Of a DNA stretch of 64,000 nucleotides, positions 1 to 8,027 are shown piece by piece. Position numbers and translations under genes: made by a program. Source of the stretch: Streptomyces spongiicola. GTDB taxonomy: Bacteria > Actinomycetota > Actinomycetes > Streptomycetales > Streptomycetaceae. A model generated the notes under the pieces. The model was not told the DNA's origin. It searched no databases and was given only the letters and a program-made list of their open reading frames with translations. The stretch's first letter is position 1. Every line of letters begins with the position of its first letter. The stretch is from NCBI RefSeq assembly GCF_003122365.1, contig NZ_CP029254.1:372001-436000 (forward strand), read 5' to 3'.

Positions 1-106
1 CGCCCGTCACCACCGGCGGCCGCCGCAGCCGTACCCCCGGGGGCCGGGGATGCCGTGCACGACCAGGCACCCGCCACCCCGCACCACGACCGGAGGAACC
101 ACGACC

Positions 107-784
107 GTGACCCAGCCGCTCATCGGCGTCAGCACCTACCTGGAGGACGCCTCGTGGGGCGTGTGGCGACTGCCCGCCGCACTACTGCCCGTCGGCTATC
201 CGCGCCTCGTCCAGTCGGCCGGAGGCATCGCCGCCATGCTGCCGCCGGACGATCCCGGCCTGGCCGCGGCGGCGGTGGCCCGGCTCGACGGGCTGGTCGT
301 CGCGGGCGGGCCCGACGTCGAGCCCGTACGCTACGGTGCCGACCCGGATCCGCGCACCGGACCGCCGGCCCGGGAGCGGGACGCCTGGGAGCTGGCCCTG
401 ATCCGCGCCGCGCTCGACACCGGTACCCCGCTGCTGGGGATCTGCCGGGGCATGCAGCTGCTGAACGTCGCCCTCGGCGGCACGCTCGTCCAGCACCTCG
501 ACGGGCACGTGGACGCCGTCGGCGTCTTCGGCCGGCACGGCGTGACGCCGGTCGCGGGCACCCGGTACGCCTCGCTGGTGCCGGAGGAGTCGTCGGTGCC
601 GACCTACCACCACCAGTCCGTGGACCGTCTCGGCACCGGTCTCGTCGTCTCGGCGCACGCGCACGACGGCACCGTGGAGGCCGTCGAACTCCCCGGCCCC
701 TCCTGGGTGCTCGGAGTGCAGTGGCATCCGGAGATGGCCGAGGACACCCGGGTGATGGCGGGTCTCGTTCGCGCCGCCTCCTGA
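107..784 (+). CDS. Gamma-glutamyl-GABA hydrolase-like class I amidotransferase
   Basis: Predicted cytoplasmic hydrolase of the PuuD/peptidase C26 family, which cleaves gamma-glutamyl amides such as gamma-glutamyl-GABA in polyamine breakdown. The 225-residue protein opens with PLIGVSTY and carries the nucleophile motif LLGICRGMQLLN (Cys about residue 113) and the His-Glu pair in VQWHPE (about 207 and 209), so the catalytic triad is complete. GTG at 107 was chosen because GGAGG lies 10 bases upstream; an upstream ATG at 50 in the same frame has no ribosome binding site and adds a low-complexity tail. In Streptomyces such genes often follow glutamine synthetase-like or polyamine genes, but the upstream neighbour is outside the window, so the substrate is inferred from family only. 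Bases 1-106 hold nothing I can assign. Confidence 0.85.
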   Translation: MTQPLIGVSTYLEDASWGVWRLPAALLPVGYPRLVQSAGGIAAMLPPDDPGLAAAAVARLDGLVVAGGPDVEPVRYGADPDPRTGPPARERDAWELALIRAALDTGTPLLGICRGMQLLNVALGGTLVQHLDGHVDAVGVFGRHGVTPVAGTRYASLVPEESSVPTYHHQSVDRLGTGLVVSAHAHDGTVEAVELPGPSWVLGVQWHPEMAEDTRVMAGLVRAAS

Positions 785-798
785 TCCCGCGGGCAGCG

Positions 799-841
799 GA
801 CCCCGGCCCGACCCCGGCAGCAGACCCCGGCCCGACCCCGG
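799..841. repeat. Two 19-bp GC-rich direct repeats between convergent genes
   Basis: The 19-base unit gaccccggcccgaccccgg occurs at 799-817 and 823-841, followed by a partial third copy. It lies in the short space between the convergent amidotransferase and LysR genes. No clear terminator stem was seen. Confidence 0.6.
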
Positions 842-907
842 CCCGACCTCGGCAGGGGACGCTCCGGGGCCGTCCCTCAGCCGCCGGACGCTCCCGGACC
901 GTCCCTC

Positions 908-1831
908 TCAGCCCCCGGACCGCGTCAGTGACAGCAGGTCGCGGGCGGGGCCCGTCGGGCGGTGGCCGTGGGGCCAGACCGCGCGGAGGTCGCGCCGGAG
1001 GCGGATCCCCTCGACGGGGATGCGGACGAGGCGGCGGGAACCCAGCTCCTCCGTCACCGCTAGTTCGCTGAGGACCGCGGGACCCGCGCCGCTCACCGCG
1101 GCGGCCTTCACCGCAGTGGTGGAGGCCAGTTCGAGCAGGGGCTCGGCGAGGCCGCCGTGGTGGGCGAGCGCCGAGTCGAGCACCTGCCGGGTGCCCGAGC
1201 CCCGCTCGCGCAGCACCAGCGGGGTGGCGGCGAGCTTCTCGGGTGGCAGCGGCGAGCGCCGGCGCGCCCACTCGTGTCCCGGCGCCGCGACGACGACGAG
1301 CCGGTCGTGGCCGACGACCGCGCCGTCGAGACCCTCCGGCACGGCGAGGCCCTCGACGAAGCCGAGATCCGCCTCGCCGCGCAGCAGGCGCCGGGCGACC
1401 GCCGCCGAGTTGCCTGCGAGCAGGGACACCGCGGTGCCCGGGCGCTGCTGGCGGAGTGCGATCAGCCAGCCGGGCAGCAGGTACTCGGCGATGGTCATGC
1501 TGGCGGCGACCCTCAGCCGGGAGTCGCGCCGGTCCCGCAGCGCCTGCGCCCCCGCGTCGAACGCCTCGGCCGCCTCCACGATCCGCCGCGCCCAGTCCGT
1601 GACCAGCGCCCCCGCGTCGGTCAGCCGGGAGCCGCGCGGGGAGCGGTCCACCAGCGCGACGCCAAGCTGCCGCTCCATGGAGCGGATCCGGCTGCTCGCC
1701 GCGGGCTGGGTCACACCGAGGTCCCGGGCGGCGCGCCCGAGGCTCCCGTGACGGGCCACCGCGAGCAGCAGTTCCAGCGCGGCAAGGTCGGGCACCCGGT
1801 GGGCCACCGGCCCGCGTTCCCCATCGCTCAT
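908..1831 (-). CDS. LysR-family transcriptional regulator
   Basis: DNA-binding regulator of 307 residues, the normal LysR length. The N-terminal winged helix-turn-helix is at about residues 14-72 (LAALELLLAVARHGSLGRAA, then VTQPAASSRIRSMERQLG), followed by a type 2 periplasmic-binding-like effector domain (about 95-300). It is divergent from the TDT transporter gene with only 70 bases between start codons, and a LysR-type palindrome overlaps its own start codon, so it probably regulates both itself and the transporter. The inducer is unknown. Some LysR proteins next to TDT exporters are CysB/CbbR-like, but nothing visible identifies the ligand here. Confidence 0.9.
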   Translation of the reverse strand: MSDGERGPVAHRVPDLAALELLLAVARHGSLGRAARDLGVTQPAASSRIRSMERQLGVALVDRSPRGSRLTDAGALVTDWARRIVEAAEAFDAGAQALRDRRDSRLRVAASMTIAEYLLPGWLIALRQQRPGTAVSLLAGNSAAVARRLLRGEADLGFVEGLAVPEGLDGAVVGHDRLVVVAAPGHEWARRRSPLPPEKLAATPLVLRERGSGTRQVLDSALAHHGGLAEPLLELASTTAVKAAAVSGAGPAVLSELAVTEELGSRRLVRIPVEGIRLRRDLRAVWPHGHRPTGPARDLLSLTRSGG

Positions 1832-1845
1832 AAACCCAGCTTATG
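1829..1845. promoter_or_regulatory. Likely LysR operator (CATAA-N7-TTATG)
   Basis: The 17-base palindrome cataaacccagcttatg fits the LysR T-N11-A rule and sits in the 70-base divergent space between the lysR start codon (1831) and the transporter start (1902). It overlaps the lysR start codon, which suggests autoregulation. Binding is inferred, not shown. Confidence 0.5.
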
Positions 1846-1901
1846 GGGCCATAGCGAGGGAATGCCTGGTGGGCCGCCGAACGGCGCCGGACAGTGGGGC
1901 C

Positions 1902-3242
1902 ATGGTCACCGCCGCCCATCCCCGCTCCCCCTCCCCCAGCACATCCGCGTCCCCCGCCGCATCCACCTCTCCGGTCAGCTCCCCGACCGCGTCCCCCGCC
2001 GCATCCACCTCTCCCACCAACTCCCCCACCGCATCCCCCGCCCAATCCTCCGCCCAATCCTCCGCCGCATCCGGCACCGTGCGGCCCGGCCCGGCACGGC
2101 ACGCCACCCGCGCCCCGCTGCTGCGCCGTCTCGGACCGAATTGGTACTCCGCCGTCATGGGCACGGCATCGGTGGCCGTCGCGGGTGCGTCCCTGCCGGT
2201 GGCACCCGTCACCGCGGCGGCCCCCGTGGCTCTGCCCGCCGCGGCGGGCCTGCGTGTCGTGCTGGAGGCGGTATGGGCGCTGTCCGCACTGGCCCTGGCG
2301 GCCCTGCTCGCAGCGCGCGCCGCACACTGGCTGCGCCACCGCGACCAAGCGCGCGCCGACCTCCTCGATCCGGCGGTCGCCCCGTTCCAGGGCTGCATGG
2401 CGATGGCGTTCCTCGCCGTCGGCATCGGCTCGCTCTCGGTCGGCGGCGGTGTGATCGGCGAGCAGGCGGCGGTCGTCACGGCGTGGGCGCTGCTCGCCGC
2501 GGGCACCACGGCCGGGCTCACGGCCGCGGTGGCGGTCCCGTACCTGCTCCTGACCCGGCGCCGGGTCACGCCGGGTCAAGCGTCCCCGGTGTGGCTACTG
2601 CCCGTGGTGGCCCCGATGGTGGCGGCGACGCTGGGCGCGATGCTCGTGGACCGGGTGCCCGCCGGAGGCTGGCGCGGGGCCGCCCTGCTGGGCTGCTACG
2701 GGCTGTTCGCCCTCAGCCTGCTCGCCGTGCTCGTCATCCTGCCGCTGGTGACGGCGAGGCTTCTCCGCGAGGGTCCTCCGCCGCTCGCGCTGACGCCGGC
2801 CCTGTTCCTGGTGCTCGGCCCCCTGGGCCAGTCGACCACCGCCGTGCACCGGCTCGCCGACGCGGCCCCCGCGGCGGTCGGGGAGGCGGACGCGGCGGCG
2901 CTCGGGAGCTTCGCGACCGCCTACGGGACCGCCGCCCTCGGCCTCGCCCTGCTGTGGCTCGTCCCGGCCGCGGCCCTGGTGGTGCGGGCGGCGCGCCGGG
3001 GCATGCCGTTCGCGATGACCTGGTGGGCGTTCACCTTCCCGGTCGGCACCTGCGTCACGGGGGCGGCGGCGCTGTCCGCCCGCACCGGCGCGGCGGCTCC
3101 CGCGTGGGCGGCGGCCGGGCTCTACGCGTTCCTGGTCGCGGCGTGGGCCGCGGCCGGGACCCTCACCCTGCGCGGCCTCGCCGGCGGAGCGCTGCCCGCA
3201 GCGCCGTCGGGGCCGCCGCCAGCGACGGGCCGTACCAGGTGA
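1902..3242 (+). CDS. TDT-family (TehA/SLAC1-like) membrane exporter
   Basis: Integral membrane protein of 446 residues, predicted to belong to the tellurite-resistance/dicarboxylate transporter (TDT) family, which moves anions such as sulfite, malate or C4-dicarboxylates. The family signature PNWYSAVMGTASVA follows a long non-membrane N-terminus, and about ten hydrophobic segments fill the rest, including PVWLLPVVAPMVAATLG. The first 65 residues are a low-complexity Ser/Pro/Thr/Ala tail built from repeats of the type SPTASPAAS, unusual for the family and encoded by a C-rich tract. ATG 1902 was preferred over an upstream in-frame start at 1869. The 3' end overlaps the convergent metal-receptor gene by 80 bases. 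Control by the divergent LysR protein is likely. Substrate unknown. Confidence 0.8.
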   Translation: MVTAAHPRSPSPSTSASPAASTSPVSSPTASPAASTSPTNSPTASPAQSSAQSSAASGTVRPGPARHATRAPLLRRLGPNWYSAVMGTASVAVAGASLPVAPVTAAAPVALPAAAGLRVVLEAVWALSALALAALLAARAAHWLRHRDQARADLLDPAVAPFQGCMAMAFLAVGIGSLSVGGGVIGEQAAVVTAWALLAAGTTAGLTAAVAVPYLLLTRRRVTPGQASPVWLLPVVAPMVAATLGAMLVDRVPAGGWRGAALLGCYGLFALSLLAVLVILPLVTARLLREGPPPLALTPALFLVLGPLGQSTTAVHRLADAAPAAVGEADAAALGSFATAYGTAALGLALLWLVPAAALVVRAARRGMPFAMTWWAFTFPVGTCVTGAAALSARTGAAAPAWAAAGLYAFLVAAWAAAGTLTLRGLAGGALPAAPSGPPPATGRTR

Positions 3243-3888
3243 GCATGCGCCCGTCGACGAGCGCGGCGGGGACCGCCGGGAACGCCTCCGGGCCGTCGTC
3301 CGCGCTGAATCGATAGGGCTCGTCGGGGAGCACCACGAGGTCTGCGCCCGCGGCGTTCAGTTCGTCGAGCGGGATCCGGGGATAGCGGTCCGGGTGTGCG
3401 GCGTAGACGTTCTCGACGCCGAGCCGGGCCAGCAGGTCACCGGCGAAGGTGTCGCGGCCGAGGACCATCCAGGGCCGCCGCCAGACCGGCACCACCGCGC
3501 GGCGCGGCTCCGCGCACGGTTCGACGGCGCCCCACGCGGCCTCGGCGTCGTCGAGCCACCGGGGGCGCGGCACCCCGCAGGCGTCCAGCACCCGCTGCAA
3601 CTCGGCGAACGCCTGGGGCAGGCTCCGCACCTCGGTGACGAGGACCTCCAGCCCCGCGGTCCGCAGCTCGGCGATATCCGGCCCCCGGTTCTCCTCCTCG
3701 TTGGCGACGACGAGATCGGGCCGCAGCGCGGCCACCGCCGCCACGTCGGGGTTCTTCGTGCCGCCGATCCTGGCCGCTCGCAGGTCCGGGGGGTGGGTGC
3801 ACCAGCGGGTGGCTCCGGCCAGCAGCCCGGGCGCGCTGGCCGCGATGGCCTCGGTGAGGGAGGGCACCAGCGAGACGACCCTCGTCAC
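3163..3888 (-). CDS. Helical-backbone metal receptor (BtuF/periplasmic-binding-like), no signal peptide
   Basis: A 241-residue protein with the fold of cobalamin/iron-siderophore binding proteins (BtuF, Peripla_BP_2). It starts directly with RVVSLVPSLTEAIAA, contains GGTKNPDVAAVAALRPDLVVAN, and ends in the usual LTWYGPSLA segment. There is no signal peptide or lipobox, so the protein is predicted to stay in the cytoplasm, unlike classical transporter partners, and no permease or ATPase lies beside it. The GTG start at 3888 overlaps the stop of the XRE-cupin gene as GTGA, so the two are translationally coupled and probably work together. Its 3' end overlaps the convergent transporter gene by 80 bases. 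Ligand unknown. Confidence 0.75.
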   Translation of the reverse strand: MTRVVSLVPSLTEAIAASAPGLLAGATRWCTHPPDLRAARIGGTKNPDVAAVAALRPDLVVANEEENRGPDIAELRTAGLEVLVTEVRSLPQAFAELQRVLDACGVPRPRWLDDAEAAWGAVEPCAEPRRAVVPVWRRPWMVLGRDTFAGDLLARLGVENVYAAHPDRYPRIPLDELNAAGADLVVLPDEPYRFSADDGPEAFPAVPAALVDGRMLTWYGPSLAAAPTALRAALRRRGRAG

Positions 3889-4436
3889 GGCGCGACGGCC
3901 TCGATGTGGTCGGCCACGGCGACGACGAGGAGGCGGGTGCCGGGGCGGGTGGCGCGCCAGCGGTGGAGGACACCGCCGGAGAGGAACAGCGTGTCGCCCT
4001 TCTCCAGCCGGTGGGCGCGTCCCTCGGCCTCGACCTCGGCGGCACCGTCGGCCACGTACATCAGCTCGTCGTTGCGGTGCTGGTGCTCGCCCCCGGTGTC
4101 CTGCTCACCGGTGAACTCCACGGCGTGGAGCTGGTGGTGGCCGCGCACCAGATGGCGCACGCCCGGCCGGGCGGCGAGGGTACCGTCGTCCGCCCGGACG
4201 ACGTCGACGACCCGGCCGGAGTCGGCGGCGGCGAGCAGTTCGGCGGCGGTGGTCTCCAGCGCGTCCGCGACGCGGTGCAGCGAGCGCATGCTGGGCCGTG
4301 CCCGTTCGTTCTCGATCTGGCTGAGGAAGGGCACGGACAGGCCGCTGCGCCCCGCGACGGCGGCGAGCGTGAGATCCAGGGCCCGTCGCCTTCGGCGGAC
4401 GGCGGAGCCGACACGGAGCGCTTCCTTGTCTCCCAT
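3885..4436 (-). CDS. XRE-family regulator with C-terminal cupin domain
   Basis: A 183-residue two-domain regulator. Residues about 9-65 form an XRE helix-turn-helix (LTLAAVAGRSGLSVPFLSQI), and residues about 105-175 a small cupin (NDELMYVADGAAEVEAEG, then KGDTLFLSGGVLHRW), a usual small-ligand sensing barrel. Members of this group control amino-acid, polyamine or antibiotic-related transport genes. Its stop overlaps the start of the metal-receptor-like gene by four bases, making a two-gene operon. The upstream space toward the betaine transporter holds a terminator of that operon, so this gene needs its own promoter. The ligand is not predictable from sequence. Confidence 0.88.
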   Translation of the reverse strand: MGDKEALRVGSAVRRRRRALDLTLAAVAGRSGLSVPFLSQIENERARPSMRSLHRVADALETTAAELLAAADSGRVVDVVRADDGTLAARPGVRHLVRGHHQLHAVEFTGEQDTGGEHQHRNDELMYVADGAAEVEAEGRAHRLEKGDTLFLSGGVLHRWRATRPGTRLLVVAVADHIEAVAP

Positions 4437-4500
4437 GGCTGAGGTCCCTCCCTCCTCTCTGTACCTTACGCACGTTCCGGCCCGCGCAACTCACCGTCGC

Positions 4501-4540
4501 CCCGTGACGGCGGTGAACGCCCCGTGACGGCGATGAGCGC
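4501..4540. repeat. Two tandem 20-bp repeats
   Basis: The units cccgtgacggcggtgaacgc and cccgtgacggcgatgagcgc differ at two positions and lie just before the terminator of the betaine transporter operon. A part of the unit continues after 4540. Confidence 0.6.
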
Positions 4541-4557
4541 CCCGCCGCACGACGACG

Positions 4558-4586
4558 GGGCCCCGCCACGTTATGTGACGGGGCCC
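4558..4586 (-). terminator. Terminator of the betaine transporter operon
   Basis: A 12-base stem (4558-4569 with 4575-4586, one mismatch) closes a five-base loop, 16 bases past the stop of the permease/binding-protein gene. No long T run follows, as is common in Streptomyces. Confidence 0.6.
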
Positions 4587-4602
4587 TCACCGTGTGGGGG
4601 AT

Positions 4603-6447
4603 TCAGCCGGTCCGCTGCGACTGTGAGACGTCCGGCGCCGCTCCGGAGACCGGTGTCCACTTGCCGGCGAGGCCGGGGTTGTCCTTCAGCCAGGCCCGGA
4701 CGGCCTCCTGCTCCTTGCCCTTGCCCGTCTCCTGGATCCTCGCCTCCAGGCCGGTGAGCTGCTCCTCGGTCATCTCGAAGTCCTGGAGCCACTTGCCGAC
4801 CCGGGGGTTCTCCTCGGAGAAGCCCTTGCGGGCGAGCGTGTGGATGCCGTCGCCCTCGCCCCAGCTGCCCTTGGGGTCGTCCAGTTTCCTGAGGTCGTAG
4901 GAGCTGTAGGCCCAGTGCGGCGACCACAGGGTGGTGACGATGGGCTCCTTCCTGTCGTACGCCCGCTTCAGCTCGGCGAGCATGCCGGGGGTGGAGCCGT
5001 CGACGACGTCGTACTCGCCCTCCAGGCCGTACTCCTCGAGGACCTTGTCCTTGAGGATCCCCATCATTCCGGCACTCGGCTCGATGCCGACGATCCGGCC
5101 CTTGAACTGGCCCGCCCTGCCCTTCAGGTCGTCGAGGGAGTCGACGCCCTCGACGTACGAGGGCACCGACAGCTCCAGGGAGGTGGGGCCGAACCAGGAG
5201 CCCTTGTCCTCCAGCTTGTCGCGGTACTTGTCCCAGTACTGGGCGTGGGTGACCGGGAGCCAGGAGTCCGTCTGGAAGTCGATCTGCCCGCCTGCGAGAC
5301 CGGTGTAGAGTGCGCCGGCCTCCAGCTGCCTGGTCTCGACCTCGAAGCCGCGGCGCTCCAGCAGCTCCTTCCACAGGAAGGTGGAGGCGATGCCCTCGTC
5401 CCACGGGATGTAGCCCACGGAGATCTTCTTGCCCCGGCCCACGTCGCCGGCTCCGCCGGCCTCGGCGGACGTGGTGCCGCCGAACACGCCCACGCCGCCC
5501 GCGACCAGCGCGAGGACCACGGCACCGACCACGGCGACGACGGGCTGGGGGCGGTGGTTCCAGATCCTCGCCCCGCCGACCGCGGCCCTGGCCCGCGCCA
5601 GGGCCCGGCGCCCGAGCGGGGAGACCTGGCGGCCCAGCGCGCCCGTCATCCGGTCCAGGTACATCGCGAGGATGACGATGGAGACGCCCGCCTCGAAGCC
5701 CAGCCCGATGTCGACGTTGCCGATGGCGCGGTAGACGGCGCCGCCGAGGCCGCCGCCGCCGACCATGCCGGCGATGACCACCATGGACAGGCCCAGCATG
5801 ATCACCTGGTTGACACCGGCCATGATCGTGGGCAGGGCGAGCGGCAGCTGCACACGGACCAGCGTGTCGCGTGGCGTGGTGCCGAACGCCTCCGCGGCCT
5901 CCACCAGTTCCTCGTCGACCTGGCGGATGCCGAGTTCGGTCATCCGCACGCCCGGCGGCAGGGCGAAGACGATGGTGGCGATGATGCCGGGGACCACGCC
6001 GACGCCGAAGAAGATGATGCCGGGGATCAGGTAGACCATGGCGGGCATCGTCTGCATGAAGTCCAGGACCGGCCGGATCACGGCGCTGACGGTCTTGGAG
6101 CGCGACGCCCAGATGCCCAGCGGCACCGCGATCAGCAGCGTGACGACGGTGGCGACCAGCACCAGCGAGAGGGTCGACATGGCCTCGTCCCACAGCTCCA
6201 CGGAGTCGATCACCGCGAAGCCGGCGAAGGCCAGACCGCCCGCGAGCAGACCGCGCAGCCACCACGCGGCGACGGCGAGGATGCCGGCGAAGAGCAGCGG
6301 CTCGGGTGCGGACAGCACCGCGTCGATGCCGTCGTACATGCCGGTGACGGCCGAGCTGACGGCGTCGAACAGCCAGGAGAGGTGGGACTGGAGCCAGCCG
6401 ACGCCGCCGTCGACCCAGTCGCCGAGGGGAAGCCTAGGCACTCGCAC
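4603..6447 (-). CDS. Glycine betaine/proline ABC transporter, fused permease and substrate-binding protein
   Basis: A 614-residue fusion that supplies both the membrane channel and the binding domain of an osmoprotectant importer (OpuA/ProWX type). Residues about 1-280 are the ProW-like permease with its conserved loop VDEELVEAAEAFGTTPRDTL. After one more membrane segment at about residue 310-330 comes an OpuAC binding domain (from KKISVGYIPWDEGIASTFLW) on the outside, with Trp-rich sites such as FQTDSWLPVTH and TLWSPHW typical of betaine cages. The GTG start lies 14 bases inside the end of the ATPase gene, so translation is coupled. The operon is likely induced by osmotic stress, though no regulator is adjacent. 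A terminator follows. Confidence 0.93.
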   Translation of the reverse strand: MRVPRLPLGDWVDGGVGWLQSHLSWLFDAVSSAVTGMYDGIDAVLSAPEPLLFAGILAVAAWWLRGLLAGGLAFAGFAVIDSVELWDEAMSTLSLVLVATVVTLLIAVPLGIWASRSKTVSAVIRPVLDFMQTMPAMVYLIPGIIFFGVGVVPGIIATIVFALPPGVRMTELGIRQVDEELVEAAEAFGTTPRDTLVRVQLPLALPTIMAGVNQVIMLGLSMVVIAGMVGGGGLGGAVYRAIGNVDIGLGFEAGVSIVILAMYLDRMTGALGRQVSPLGRRALARARAAVGGARIWNHRPQPVVAVVGAVVLALVAGGVGVFGGTTSAEAGGAGDVGRGKKISVGYIPWDEGIASTFLWKELLERRGFEVETRQLEAGALYTGLAGGQIDFQTDSWLPVTHAQYWDKYRDKLEDKGSWFGPTSLELSVPSYVEGVDSLDDLKGRAGQFKGRIVGIEPSAGMMGILKDKVLEEYGLEGEYDVVDGSTPGMLAELKRAYDRKEPIVTTLWSPHWAYSSYDLRKLDDPKGSWGEGDGIHTLARKGFSEENPRVGKWLQDFEMTEEQLTGLEARIQETGKGKEQEAVRAWLKDNPGLAGKWTPVSGAAPDVSQSQRTG

Positions 6448-7585
6448 GCACCTCCTTCTGCAACTCCTGCGCCTCCTGCGCCTTGTGCGCCTCCTGCGCC
6501 TTGTGCGCCTCCTCAGCCTCCTGCGCCGGCAGGTGGCGGGCCGGCGCGCCGCAGGGCACCGGCTCGGCCTGCTCGTCGCCGACGAGGCCGACCAGCCGGG
6601 ACTGCGGGACGACTCCGACCACTTCGCCGGCGGCGTCCTTGACGGCCACCGGATGCGGGACGCGCGCGCTCACCGCGCACACGTCCGCGACGAGGGTGCC
6701 GGGCGTGACGGTCTCGCAGCCGCACCCGTCGGCGGTGGCGGACGGCTCGGTCATGACGGCTGACGCCGTCAGCACCCGGGAGCGGTCCACGTCCTGGATG
6801 AAGGACGCCACATAGTCGTCGGCGGGCCGGACCAGGATGTCCTCGGCGGTGCCGAGCTGGACGATCCGACCGTCGCGCATCACGGCGATGCGGTCCCCCA
6901 GGCGCATGGCCTCGTTGAGGTCGTGGGTGATGAAGACGATGGTCTTCTTCAGCCGCTTCTGGAGTTCGAGCAGCTGGTCCTGCATGTCGCGCCGGATGAG
7001 CGGGTCGAGGGCGCTGAAGGACTCGTCCATCAGCAGCAGGTCCGCGTCCGTGGCGAGGGCGCGGGCGAGGCCTACGCGCTGCTGCATGCCGCCGGACAGC
7101 TCGTCCGGCCAGGACTGCTCCCATCCGGCGAGACCGGCGAGCTCCAGCGCCTCGGTCGCGCGCCGCTCGCGCTCGGCGCGGGCGACGCCCTGGACCGCCA
7201 GGCCGTAGGCGGCGTTCTCCAGCACGCTGCGGTGGGGGAACAGCGCGAAGTGCTGGAAGACCATGCTGATCCTGGCGGCGCGCACCTCTCGGAGCCCGCG
7301 GGCGCCCAGGGCGGTCAGGTCCCGGCCGTCGAAGAGCACGCGTCCGGCGGTCGGCTCCAGCAGTCCGTTGAGCATGCGCAGCAGCGTGGACTTCCCCGAC
7401 CCGGACAGACCCATGACAACGAAGATCTGACCCGGCTCGACGGAGAACGAGGCGTCGATCACCGCGGCCGTCGTTCCCTCGGCGCGGAGCTCGTCTCGGC
7501 CGGAGCCGCTCTCGAGCCTGCGCACCGCCTCGTCGGGTCGTCTGCCGAACACCTTGTACAGGTGCTCCGCCTGGAGCCTGGACAC
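6434..7585 (-). CDS. Glycine betaine/proline ABC transporter ATPase with CBS-like domain
   Basis: ATP-binding subunit (OpuAA/ProV) of the betaine importer, about 383 residues. It shows Walker A GLSGSGKST, signature LSGGMQQRVGLARAL, Walker B LLLMDESFSALDP and the H-loop FITHDLNEAM, then a regulatory CBS-like region (VMTEPSATADG to VVPQSRLVGLVG) that may sense ionic strength. The C-terminus is an odd run of hexapeptides (EAHKAQ EAHKAQ EAQELQ) predicted to be a charged helix. GTG at 7585 is taken as start (VSRLQAEHLYKVF); GTG at 7591 is possible. The frame stays open for 470 bases further upstream through a tandem repeat, which I regard as non-coding. The permease gene overlaps its end by 14 bases. 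Confidence 0.9.
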   Translation of the reverse strand: MSRLQAEHLYKVFGRRPDEAVRRLESGSGRDELRAEGTTAAVIDASFSVEPGQIFVVMGLSGSGKSTLLRMLNGLLEPTAGRVLFDGRDLTALGARGLREVRAARISMVFQHFALFPHRSVLENAAYGLAVQGVARAERERRATEALELAGLAGWEQSWPDELSGGMQQRVGLARALATDADLLLMDESFSALDPLIRRDMQDQLLELQKRLKKTIVFITHDLNEAMRLGDRIAVMRDGRIVQLGTAEDILVRPADDYVASFIQDVDRSRVLTASAVMTEPSATADGCGCETVTPGTLVADVCAVSARVPHPVAVKDAAGEVVGVVPQSRLVGLVGDEQAEPVPCGAPARHLPAQEAEEAHKAQEAHKAQEAQELQKEVRASA

Positions 7586-8027
7586 ATACACCTCACGCGT
7601 CGAACCGGAAACGCCCCGCCTCCCCCGCCGGCGGGCCGTGGAGCGGGCGGGCTCTTCCCGCCTCCCCGCGTCGTCGTCGGTCGAAGGCGCGGCGGGGTCC
7701 GCTCCGGCGCCGCGCCTGCCCCGCTCTTCGCCAGGGCAAACGCAGAAGTGAGCCAGTTCACGGGCCGTCCTGCCCGTGGCGCGCCCCGGGCAGGGCTCCG
7801 GCACCGGGGCCCGTGTTGCGGTGCCCCGGTGCCGCAGCCCCGCATTGCAGTGCCCCGGTGCCACAGCCTCGTATCGCGGTGCCCCGGTGCCGCAGCCCCG
7901 TATCGCGGTTTCCCGTATCGCGGTTTCCCGTATCGCGGTGCCCCGGAATGCGGTGCGGCGCCGGGGCGCGGTGCGGTGCGCCCCGGCGCCGGGGCGCTGT
8001 CGGCGGCGTACGGCATGATGGCGGACT
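7586..8027. other. 440-bp divergent intergenic region with tandem repeats
   Basis: This gap separates the betaine transporter operon (minus strand) from the exonuclease gene (plus strand) and must contain both promoters. Its second half is occupied by the 29-bp and 15-bp tandem repeats described separately. No further gene is supported. Confidence 0.6.
7821..7937. repeat. Tandem array: three 29-bp units then two 15-bp units
   Basis: Units at 7821-7849, 7850-7878 and 7879-7907 begin gtgccccggtgccgcagccc and end in tatcgcg (first copy cattgca). They are directly followed by two copies of gtttcccgtatcgcg at 7908-7937 and a partial unit starting gtgccccgg. The 15-base unit is a shortened form of the 29-base unit sharing its last eight bases. 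There are no spacers, so it is not CRISPR. Confidence 0.85.

Noticed and set aside
7821..7937. Possible CRISPR array from the regular 29-base repeats
   Set aside because: Units are directly joined with no spacers, and no cas gene is nearby.
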